From contig NC_134847.1 in NCBI RefSeq assembly GCF_965363235.1, forward strand, positions 54,220,439-54,284,438: a stretch of DNA of 64,000 nt. The letters run 5' to 3'. Shown piece after piece: positions 12,530 to 24,900 of this stretch. Every line of letters begins with the position of its first letter. Within the stretch, counting starts at the first letter, position 1. The notes beneath the pieces were generated by a model. The model searched no databases. It was not told the origin of the DNA and saw only the letters and a program-made list of their open reading frames with translations. The position numbers and the translations under genes were made by a program. This DNA comes from Mytilus galloprovincialis. Lineage: Eukaryota; Mollusca; Bivalvia; Mytilida; Mytilidae.

Positions 12530-12655
12530 GTTCTTAATGACGATTAACTTTCGACTATTCAATAAAATTATTTAAATAACTGAGTATACAATTCAGAACT
12601 ATTAAGAAACAAATTATCACAACATCCATCACAAAACAATATTTAGAAATTCGAA
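12530..12655 (+). promoter_or_regulatory. Putative promoter and 5' leader of gene A
   Basis: The block AATTATCAC-AACATCCAT (about 12611-12630) aligns with AATTATCATCAACATTCA just upstream of genes B and C, where it lies about 15-20 bp after a TATA-like box. It is the best candidate for the transcription start region. No clear TATA box is visible for A; TTATTTAAATAAC lies near 12568. Confidence 0.45.
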
Positions 12656-12938
12656 ATGAACGTTTGCTTCTTTTTCATTTTTGCAAGAACAATCCTGGCG
12701 CTCGACTTTTCTGGCAATTCCTTTTCTGTGGAATATAACCAACGCATCTCCAAAGATGAATATCTTTATGAAACTGAATCTGGTGTATCGATGATCAGCT
12801 GTGCAGATAAATGTTCTGTGGAGATAAATTGTTATGTAGCCAACTTTGACACTAACTCTGAAACATGTTTTCTTCATATGTCGGGAGGTTGTAATTCTGA
12901 ACAACAATATGAACAAGGTTGGATATCAATACGCCGAG
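12656..12938 (+). CDS. Gene A exon 1: signal peptide and PAN/apple-like domain
   Basis: The ATG at 12656 opens MNVCFFFIFARTILALDFSG, a typical signal peptide. The PAN-like cysteines follow (SCADKC, EINC, ETC, GGC). The exon ends in CGCCGA-G before GTTCGT, a weaker donor than in B (GTTTGT) and C (GTACGT). Read-through of the donor meets a stop after about 20 codons. Confidence 0.85.
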
Positions 12939-15900
12939 GTTCGTATTTTGTAAAAAAAAAAAAACATTATTTCTCTATAGTGTTGGTTTTAGTAGACTGA
13001 TTTGTGTATGAAGTGTTTATTGAATCTATATATTCTAATGTTTTGAGTGTAGAATGTGTTATTTTTAATTCTGTTCATGTTATGTGTAGACCAAAGGACT
13101 TTTAGATTAAACATTGCGGAAAACAAGCGAAGAAACACAATAACCGATTGATGTTGGACATATTTTTGGAAATAAGTGGGGAATTTATATCAAGAAATCC
13201 GGATAAATTCATTATGCAGTATGCAAACGTCCAAACATGGAATTTGTCATGAAGAATAAAACATGAATAAGTGGTGTGATAATAAAATCAAATTAAATCT
13301 GTTACATATATAAAAAAGAAGATGTGGTATGATTGCCAATGAGACAACTGTCCACAAGAGACCAAAATGACACAGACATTAACAACTATAGGTCACCATA
13401 GTTGTAATTAGCAAATTCTCAACCGATATGAATTATATTGACCCGATAAATTACCGTATTTGGACAATTGCGCATTGTGTAACTTATTATAATGCAGTAC
13501 CAATTTTTTTCGAATGTTTTATAAGCATATAATTTTTTTTACATCGAATGACTTAATGGCTAAACACAGTTGTAAATAGCAATTTCAGAAAAGATATATA
13601 TTTTGAAAGAACATTATGCATGATTTTGGAATTTTGGAATACATTAGATTTTGTATTTATGTTTGCTACACAGATGATTTAGTCGTACACGACACATGCG
13701 TCCGTCGAAAAAAAATGTGTTTATATTTGAAGAGTGGTTTTTACTTTTACACTTTAATAACCCCTAAATGCCATTCATTTACCGATTTATATACTTTTTC
13801 TCAAGATTATAACTGATTTTGTCTACTTTTGGTACACAGGCAAATTTCACTCACATCAATTTCACGTGAATTTAAATTCATGTGAATCTCACGTGAAATT
13901 CACATCAATTTCACCTCAAACGAGCTTATACGTGAAACTCACGTGAAAACAATTTTTGTGAGTTTCATGTGAGTCTCATGTGAAACTCATGTGAATTTCA
14001 CATGAAAATCACGTAAAATTTTTTCATGTGAAATTCACATGAATTTTTAAAATAGAGTAATTCAAATAACATCTAAATTTTCAAATTTAATTAAAATCAT
14101 GAAAAATATCAAATTTTTTGATTGTAAATTTCACGTGAAATTCATGTGAAAAATTTCACATCAGATTCATTTGAATCTCAATTCACGTGAAATTCACATG
14201 AAAATTTTCACGTAAGTTTCATGTATAAGCTCGATTGAGGTGAATCTCACGTGAAATTTTTCTTGTGAATTTCACGTGAGATTGATGTGAAATTCATGTG
14301 AGCAAATTTTGCCTGTGTAGATTCCCTATGTAAACAAACAGTATGTTGGTTTTTTTTTTTAATTTTGTGTTCGACAATCCAATGTTTAAAGTACAATATA
14401 TTTTTTTTACTAGTTGCTAAATAATTCTTAATCTTTTCTTAAAATGTAGTTTTTATAATTTTGAATATTGTAGAACAGGGAACAGGGATTAACTGGAGTC
14501 CATGGAGTAAGTGCTCAAACACTTGTGGAGGAGGGAAAAGAACCAGGTCACCCCAAAACGCTAACGTTGAGAGTACCGAAAACGTAACTTCTGTTGAGGC
14601 TTGTCATTGTTTTGGTTGCAATGATACTGGTGAGCATTTGAAACAACAAACCATCCTATACGTCAAGTCAAATTGGTCTTATTTTAGTAAATAGCTTCTT
14701 AACGAATGATGTATATCATGAGGTAGTTTTGAAACACATGAACGTCGGACACCTCAATAGTTTTTTTGTTTTTTTTTTTCATTTTAAGTTTTAATGTTTT
14801 TCATAAGTTGAAGATACTAAAAAAAATGAGTTTTTTTGGGGGTTCTTATTGTTGTCATTTTTTTATTTATTTTCGTGGAGAGAAAAATGTTGCTGCTGGT
14901 TGTATCAACTTTATACTAAAAAAAACACGGTAAACTATCTCTCCGCGTTCTTAAACCTTTTTAGGCTTCAGTAACAGCAAGTTTATTTTAAAAATCTGAA
15001 CTTTGATTTTCAATCTTGTTTTTCTTTTTTTGCGACTGTTGTTTGTCCTTTGAACTTTTTTTTTTATTGCATTTGGATTTGATTTAATTTGTAATCACAA
15101 ATCTTTTTGAATTACTGGTAATGAATAAAGAGAAGCAAAATGTAAAAATTTGATAATAACGTAAGCGGATAACGTAAGATAATGGACAGAACTTAGGGAC
15201 AAAAAATGTAAACTTACTACTATCGACTTTTCCATTCCCTTAAGCTTTTCCATGCTTTCGTACAAATTAAGCGTATTTTTGGTGTCATGGAATATTGTGA
15301 AACACGAATTCAGAAAAAAACAGGTTTGATCTTAAGACAAATAAATAGATTATAATTGACAAGTTGGGTCCGTCGAATTATAATTGCCATTTTGGGTCTG
15401 TCGAAATACTTTTGGTAAGTCTTAATAGAGGTTTCCCGATTTGCGACCTTACAACTTTTTTAAAAGAATGCATTTATGCACTTAATGTCAACGTATGTTT
15501 TATGAATTGTTAACAAAAGTAGTTGGATGATTTTTAACTACTACTTAATATAAATTTCATGTAGATGTGTTCCCTATTCATAACAAACGATATTGTGTGT
15601 ACTCGATTACGATTTCAACCAATCGTTGCAAGTAACCGTTGCAACGAACGGTTTGTGAATAAGATTTATTTCCCTTGAAATTGCACAGGCAAAAACAAGC
15701 TAAAAATAAAACACATTCATATTTTTTTCTAATAATCAACTGTTATATAGATATAAAAGTATATATTTAATAGGTTGGCATTTTTGGGGGGTTAGCTTTC
15801 ATAACCATGATAGAATAAGAGCTATTTTAACATGCAAAATTGACCTTATTGAAAATGTATTAATGATAAAGATAAATGCAAAACTTATTCACCCGGATGT

Positions 15901-18900
15901 GATTCGCTGAGCAAGGGCTATCAAGGTCTGTTAAAACTGCCATATGTCAGCTTCAACTTTAAATCATGAAAGATTTTGCGTATTCACTTGCGAAGTATAA
16001 CCTTATAATATTATAAACAAATTATAATTGAAGATAGAAATATTCCACTACAAACCTTTAATAACATGCCTTTTAATCATATGCCGCAACAGTAATCAAC
16101 AAACCTTTAATTTAATAACTACATTATGAGTATCAATTCTTCGCATTCTTTTTTTGTTTAATTTAATATTGTAAGTTTTTTAAGAATTGAAGTTCGTTGT
16201 CTCTACCTTTCATATAATATTGTCTGACCCCAGGGGTGACTGGAGAATAGAAATATGCCAGGTCACATTTTCTTCTCCCGACCGGCAGTAAAACGCTTGC
16301 CAAAGTGGGGCGTCCGTTTGGCAGTGCAGGATGTATCAAGTATGCAGGATCATAAGCTTGTTAGTACTATAATACAAACTTATTTAACGTGTTTACTAAT
16401 TATCTATAGCTAGTTCGTCTTTTCATGTAAAATGTTGCATTCTTTCGAGAAATTTGTTTTACGGTTTTTTTTTTCGTACATCTATCAATCAGAATATCTC
16501 ATATAAATCAAAAATCTTATCCCTGATAAATAATCATAAAAAAGGTAACTGTTATACTTGATTACGTTAAATATTAATATTCATTCACAATACACCGTAC
16601 ACGCTTTATTTAAAAGAACTGGATACTTTATTTAGGGCTCAAATACCACGATTGAAATCTCAGCTAGGATTTTTTTTTTTGTAAAACTTAAAGTACACAC
16701 ATGTTAACCGATGTACTTATATTGCCATACGATATTTCAATACATTTTAAACCTGTTTCATCATGGAAGCACTGCATGCCTTAAAAATGTTTATTTTTAT
16801 TCGAAATGGGGATGTTAAATTAGTAGTAGACACAATGATTTCTATTCCTATCATATATATCATAGATATATCCTTTCCCAGTGGCAACCTCTTTTTTTTT
16901 CTGGCATTCACCACAGATCTTTTACTTTGTATGACTCATTGAGCAATAGTTTTATTGAATATTGAATTTCAGGCGTCCTTAATATTGCATGAAATATTTG
17001 CCACTGAACGTTGAGAAAAGAATAATTTATCAATTAACAGATTTAAAGATATTTCGTGTATGTCAATAACAGTGTGTACTTTATCATAGTAAATGAAACT
17101 GATTTATTATTGATTCAGGTTTACTTGTAGACAATAGTCTCAGAGAATTTCTTTCCTCGTTTTTACTATGTTTTTTTTTTAATTCGTATTCTCTAAAATT
17201 TTGAGCAATAAGTGATCAACAAAATTATAATAAACATGATTAAAAAATAAGCAAAATGAATATGGATAATAATTTTTATATAAAAAATATTTCCTCGCCT
17301 ACCGAAACAAGGATTGAAATCATGATAATTTTAATCGGACACTATTGATACTTTACAACAAGAAGTAGTTCACAGAATCATAGAACAGCTGCTCGGAGAT
17401 TTTATTTATTTTTATGAATTTGTACACGCTTTGTTTTTATTTTCATTTTCATTGAGTGCCGTTGTTTTGCCGTTTATATAATGATTTGAGAGATTTTTTA
17501 CAGTATTTATACCAATTACCTAATAAAAAAACGAGACTAAATATTTTACTATTTTATAGGTGATTAAGAATCATTTATGCATTTCACTTGACAAAGATAA
17601 AACAAAGTCGCCCTTAAAGCTAGTATAGCAATTGGTATATTATTTTCACTTTATTTTAAGACAAGAAAGATTAAAAAAAAATATATTCCAAGGTTAAAAG
17701 TTGTATTTGTAAATTATCTTGTATTAAAAACATCGTTTATGACAATCTTAGAGCATATTTAACTTCCGTAAAATTACTTATATACATCGTTTTCATAATT
17801 ACGGCTACATTGACGCGGGAAAAATTATGGACGGCGGGAAAGCGCAGTTTTATAGATAGGCACAAGTTTTGCAACGTCACAGATAAGAAACGTCAAGATG
17901 CTTTTGGCGCGACAAAGCAAGAAAAAAACTCGGCAGCAAGAGGGTTAAATCCGATGTCTCGTGCAAAGAGAGTGTCACGCTCTTGATACGTTAAGAACCC
18001 TTGCAACAACTATTTGAGGGGTCCCTAGGTGGTCTGTTGCAAGGCAAATTTCCTGTCCCTATCCAATGTACCCTCATTTTCCTGTGGCAGTCAAAATTTC
18101 CCCGACAAACATCCCGGATGGCCTCTATTATTACAAGACATATTGTATTTATTGTTAAGGTAAGGTTTGCGTACACAGGGAGATAACTCGAATTCAAATA
18201 ATTGAAAAAAGATGGGGTCCGCCATTTTGAATTGCTTTGATTAAACAATGTTCGATAACTACAATATTATCGAAAATAAAACAACACCTACCTCAAAATC
18301 GCCGTTTTGATGTAATTTTATCAAAATTTGAATCGTACAAGTAACGTTATGACCTTCAGTTTGTTAGTTTTCATTTATATGACGTCACGTTAAGCCGTAA
18401 CGTCTTTGTGCAAAAACCATTCATAAAGATTCGCGGAATTTTATTTTATTTCATTTCATGAATGTACATTTTCATGCCCCCGCCGTAGCAAGGGGGTATT
18501 GAGTTTTATCCTTGTCTGTTTGTACGTCCATCCGAATGTACGTCCGTTTTTACAAAATTGGTTTCCGTTCTCTAACTTTAGTTTGCCTCAACCAACTGAT
18601 ATATAAAACTTATGCATAATGCTTTTTACCACAAAACACAGAATAAATTTGAATTTTGATGTCGTCACTTTTACAGTTCTAGATTTATGAGGGGTCGGAC
18701 AGGGTACACATTTCTCCTTTCTCTCGTCCCTTTTCTCTTAAATTGTCACCCGCCGTAAAACCTTTAAAAAAAACTAAGGGAGCCACCATTTGATTTTTAG
18801 GGGGGGGGGGGGGGGGGCTAGGATGAAAAATTTTGTCCTGCATTTTTTTTTTAGCTGTAATCTCTGTCCTGCCTTTTTATTTTTCACTCTGTTCAGTCCT

Positions 18901-21900
18901 GCATTTTTTTTTTAGTTTATCCAGACTTTTTTTTACCTAAATTGTCGTCCCGACTTTTTTTTGGCAAGTGTCTCATCCTGCCTTTTTTTTTACTCAAAAT
19001 TCCTGTCCTGCCTATTTTTTCAAATTTCATCCTAGCCCCCCAATAAAAATCAAATGGTAGCTCCCTAATGTATGGGAAGCTCATTTCAACAGAAATCGAT
19101 CTAATATCTTGTGTTTTGATGGCTTGTCCCCGTCCTGTCTTTTCACAAGATAGAAGTGTTGTTTATTCTGCTTCAAGAACCCCGATAATTTTTTCACTGA
19201 CTGTTAAGCTGTCTCTTTCATTGAATTTGTAAGTCTGATGCACGCCGTTTCCGATTTTTATAAAGTATAAATACAAATTATAGAAACGCAGGATTGAGTG
19301 AAAAACGGCACATTTTTTGTGACACTTTTAGTCAATTTCGTTTAAAATGGTTGGAATTTACATAATGCGCCACTGATGTGTTTTACTTATAGAGGATGCA
19401 TATATATATTCTCAGATATTTTTATTGCATAATTTTTACGAATGACAGAATGTTGACTTGGTCTTTCAAATGTACAGTTTGCAAGGTTTATCCGCAAATA
19501 CGCACACAACTCACACGTTTACATCATTCCAAATATATGTTATTTTATCAATCACTTTTACAACTGACGGAATATTTCTAATCGTATTTTTATACGACCG
19601 CAAAAATTTTAATTTTTTGGTCGTATATTGCTATCACGTTGGCGTCGTCGTCGTCGTCGTCAGCGTCGTCGTCGTCGTCCCGGTCGTCGTCCGAATACTT
19701 TTAGTTTTCGCACTCTAACTTTAGTAAAAGTGAATAGAAATCGATGAAATTTTAACACAAGGTTTATGACGACTAAAGGAAGGTTGGAATTGATTTTGGG
19801 AGTTTTGGTCCCAACATTTTAGGAATAAGGGGCCAAAAAGGGCCCAAATAAAAATTTTCTTGGTTTTCGCACTATAACTTTAGTTTAAGTGAATAGAAAT
19901 CTATGAAATTTTGACACAAGGTTTATGACCACAAAAGGAAGGTTGGGATTGATTTTGGGAGTTTTGGTTCCAACAGTTTAGGAATTTAGGGCCAAAAAAG
20001 GGCCCAAATAAGCATTATTCTTGGTTTTCGCACAATAACTTTAGTATAAGTAAATAGAAATCAATGAAATTTTAACACAAGGTTTATGACCACAAAAGGA
20101 AGGTTGGGATTGATTTTTGGAGTTGAGGTCCCAACAGTTTATGAATTAAGGGCCAAAAAGGGGCCCAAATAAGCATTATTTTTGGTTTTTGCACCATAAC
20201 TTTAGTATAAGTAAATAGAAATCTATGAAATTTAAACACAAGGTTTATGACCATAAAAGGAAGGTTGGGTTTGATTTTGGGAGTTTTGGTCCTAACAGTT
20301 TAGGAATAAGGGGCCCAAAGGGTCCAAAATTGAACTTTGTGTGATTTCATCAAAAATTCAATAATTTGGGTTCTTTGATATGCCGATTCTAACTATGTAT
20401 GTAGATTCTTAATTTTTGGTCCCGTTTTCAAATTGGTCTACATTAAGGTCCAAAGGGTCCAAAATTAAACTTAGTTTGATTTTAACAAAAATTGAATCCT
20501 TGGGGTTCTTTGATATGCTGAATTTAAAAATGTACTTAGATTTTTAATTATTGGCCCAGTTTTCAAGTTGGTCCAAATGGGGGTCCAAAATTAAACTTTG
20601 TTTGATTTCATCAAAAATTGAATAAATGGGTTCTTTGATATGCCACATCAAACTGTGTATGTAGATTCTTAATTTTTGGTCCAGTTTTCAAATTGGTCTA
20701 CATTAAGGTCCAAAGGGTCCAAAATTAAACTAAGTTTGATTTTAACAAAAATTAAATTCTTTGGCTTATTTGATATGCTTTATCTAAATATGTACTTTGA
20801 TTTTTGATTATGGGCCCAGTTTTCAAGTTGGTCCAAATCAGGATTCCATATCAAGTATTGTGCAATAGCAAGAAATTTTCAATTGCACAGTATTGCACAA
20901 TAGCAAGAAATATCTAGTTGCATAATATTGTGCAATAGCAATTAATTTCCAATTGACATAGTTTTTTTGTTTATTGCTACTAAAAATGACCTAAAAGAGT
21001 TTGAACACATATATTCACATTCTGACTTTTTAAATGCCCATTTAATTAGATATTGGAATTTTTTCTTAATAAGAATGTGAGGCAATGTGGTATATAGAGT
21101 AGAAAAATCTAAACTTTGAACAGATACAAAATGACCAATATAAGCATGCAAATTTATCAAGTACTTGCAACGAGTTTTTGACACTCCAAAAGTAATTAAT
21201 TCCACTATTTTCGAAGGCCTTATTTGAACAATTTATTACCAGGTTTTTGATTGTACCAAGTTTACTGGTACATGTAAGAAGAATAGATAATTTAGTAGTA
21301 GAACAATGGCTTGCAGACGAAATAAATCTGATTGTAAAGCGGTAGCTAAAAGTTTATGTTTGTTACAGATGTTTTTTTCTGAAAATGGCCATGGAGTCAG
21401 TTGGAATGTTGGTGAATTGGTGATTTCTTTTTGTAGAACCTCAATGTAAATTTTACGTCAAACAATAATAATATTATTAGCAGCTTTATCGGCCGGAACA
21501 AAAACAAATTCCTTGGCTATTTCTTTCAGTTTATGTTTGATACGAGAAATAGGTTTATTGTGGTTATTGTTAAGAGTAAAATGTTCTTTAAAATGCTGAA
21601 TACGTATATCAACTATATTAATTACTGAATTTAAAAAAAGAGTCCAAAGATTTTTTGTCAGCTTTTTCCCGTTTTATCCATTTCAAACAGTAAGTACGGA
21701 GCGAGTCGTGGATGAAATTAAGACACTCATTTCAATTAATAATTGACGGGGGACGATATTTAGGTCCTTTACTGAGGAATGATTTTAACTCTCGGTCTTG
21801 AACGATGTTAAGATCTCCTGTTATAACTTGTTCTCGTCTTGAATATGCAGGAAATACTTACCACTGGACGTTAAGCAACAAACAATCAATCAATCAATAT

Positions 21901-24900
21901 ATTTAATTCTAGCGTAGGGAAAGTGTCAATTAAAAATACAATTATAAGATATCTAAAGAATACAATGTCAGTAAAATTTACTTGTTATATGATAATTATT
22001 CTAGACTTATTAATTCTATGATGATTAATAATTAAGTCTAAGATGCAAATTTTGATTATTATTTGTTTTGGGCTTTGAAAAAGGATTTGTATAGTGAGAC
22101 AATACAAATCCTTGCTTTGAACTAGCTGGTAATAACTGTGAGAACTATCAGATATGTACAAGTACTAGGCCACGTACACTCTGTGTTTTAGTTAGGTGTA
22201 TTTCTATTTGTATCTATCTGAGTAAAGTCTTATTCAACTGATTTCTATAGTTCGTTCTTATGTTGAACTGTAACACCACTGTCAAGTTTACATATTTAAC
22301 CCCGCCATAATATGTATGTAGACGTGCCTAACCCAAGTCAGGAGCCTGTAATTCGGTGGTTGTCGTTTGTTGCTGTGTTACATATTTGTTTTTCGTTCAT
22401 TGTTTTTAATAAATTAGGCCGTCAGTTTTCTTGTTTGAACTTTTTTAGCATTTGAAATTTAGGAGACTTTTAAAGCGGACTATGCGGGATGGACTTTGGT
22501 CATTGTTGAAGGCCGTACGGTTATCTATTATAGTTGTTAATTTCTGTGTCATTTGGTCTCTTGTGGAGAGCACATGCACTTGTCTCAGAATTTTTCCCCC
22601 CTATATACCTTAATATATATTAAGCTATATATGAGGGGGGGGGGGATTTCAGACAAGTGTCTGTGGTGGGGAGTTGTCTCATTGGCAAGAATAGCATATC
22701 TTCCTTTTTATATTGGTATTTTTCAGCAACAACAGAATAGAGAAATATTTCTTATTTATCAATACGTTTTCAGTTACTTTTTTCAGAATGCATTTCAAGA
22801 TACATGTTTCAAGTTGTTCATAAAAAAATAAGACAAGAGTGCCCTTTCTCACTCAATGCAAAATCTCAGGTTTCTAATCATCTAAAAAAATGTTTTGATG
22901 AAACGATTGAAATTATTATGTAAGATTAATGTCTAATTTCATGCAAGAACTAAATATACAATGAAATTAACACAATTTTGACACGTTAACGAATAGAAAT
23001 AAGAAACAAAATATTTTTCTTTCTATAAATGCACAAAACAAATATAATACCAGTAACGAACGCAAATCTATTGTTAGAATATCAAGGTCATGTCAACTCA
23101 GTTCGTTTCAGGTCTGTTTGATTAATGCTTTTATGCACAACTAAATATTTTCATAAGGAATCATCAACAAAGTGTTCCAGAAACGTTAAAATCGTTATCA
23201 AATAAAACGTTAAGCTAGTTGTTTTGCTCATATGCATTTCAATTCCTTTGATTTTGTTATGATGAATGAAATGATCTCATTCATTAAATGATTTCTCCAA
23301 AACAGCATCAACGGTTATGTTACGTACCAACCGTACCTGATACGTAGCAAATCGGGAACCTCTATAAATTAGCGGATAAGTAGCATTCAATTATGCCCGA
23401 TTTCAAGGAAAAAAATTGTGACTTCTACAATCAAATGTGATCGTCGAAATATGTAACATAGCCATTACATAATGGTAAATTCAATCATTATGGCGTCTGT
23501 AACAATTTCACATGAATTACTCTCCCGTTTTGGAAATCATACATTGTAGGAAACGTTACCATACCTTTTTAGTTAGAGCACTTCGTCGAAAGAACGGATC
23601 GTATTGTTAAAAGATAACGCTAGGTAATTTTCATTAAGGTTTATGTACCCTTTTGTAGCCATTTTTGTACGAATTTTTCAAACCTCAATTGTATCAAAAC
23701 TAAAGATATAATAAATAATAGAAATAAACCATTTAGTACATGTTCCAAGGGGAAACTTGATGCAAAGCATTATTTTTTACTGTTTCATTGCATTTGATAG
23801 AAAAAGAGGGCTTTGTGGCAAATAAATCAAGATTTTTATAGAAAATTCACAGCCTTTAATACAGAGATTTTTGTTATAAAATTTGAAACATAAATTACTC
23901 ACTTGATTTTCTATGATGTGCTAGTGTTTATTTTTTACAAAAAGTTCTAAGTAACCTGTAAATTCCAAAACACCTCGTGCTGAGTCACTAAAGTCGAGCG
24001 CACCCTAAAAGGTGTGCTTGATTTTTCCCATATTAATACTTGTCTTAACCAATAACTACATTTATAAACTTGTTTAAAGGAAATCTATGCTAGCACTGCA
24101 TGCAATAATCCTATATCTATCAGTCATCAAATTGCCAAATATGAGAGTACAAGGATAAAGGCTGTGGATTTTCTATAAAAATCTTGATTTATTGCCACAA
24201 AGTCCTCCTTTTCTATTAAATGCAATGGAACAGTAAAAAATAATGCTTTGCATCAAGTTTCCCCTTGGAATATGTACAAAATGGCCTATCTCTATTATTC
24301 ATTATATCTGTAGTTTTGATACAATTGAAGTTTGAAAAGTTCGTACAAAAATTGCTACAGAAGGGTACATAAACCTTAAAAATACGTGTATGAAGGCGGT
24401 CTTAATTAAAACAAAAAATAAAATCCGTATAAAAAGTTTTGTTCTATAGGCATGCCGATTACTTGTTTGGAACACACATTCTCAAAATATCAAAAAAAAA
24501 TCTGTAATACACTAGTTCCAAGATATCATATAAAACATGCAAATCGTAACTGATAACTATGACCATGATTGTTTTAGCCATAAATATTTGTGCATTAATA
24601 ATAATACATATCATTCATGTTTCTAGCTCTCAACTGCAATGAATGGAAATCAAAGGGTCTAGTGGATAGTCAAACTGTATTAATTGAACCAGTTACATCT
24701 AACGGTGTTAAATTACAAGCTGTGGAGGTTTATTGCTATATGGAAAATGGAGTTGGAGTAACTGAAATAAGTATGTAAATGAGTAAAAGAACGTATAGAC
24801 TTAGGCGTTAACAATCCCATTAATATTTCATAAATACCACAATCTCTACAAATAAAATAAGCTTTCTTGTAAAAGGCCATGGTTTAATCAAACAGGTTTT

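Noticed and set aside
12629-12916. 95-codon minus-strand frame over gene A exon 1
   Set aside because: Antisense shadow of a well-supported coding exon.
15568-15660. Small inverted repeat (TATTCATAACAAACGAT and TCGTTGCAAC pairs)
   Set aside because: Pairing is short and imperfect with no target duplication; not enough to call an element.
17991-18248. Overlapping frames on both strands in a GC-richer island
   Set aside because: No domain on either strand. It looks like unclassified interspersed DNA, though I could not assign a family.
19458-19718. Frame ending in a run of valines
   Set aside because: Translation of the (GTC)n microsatellite of a repeat.
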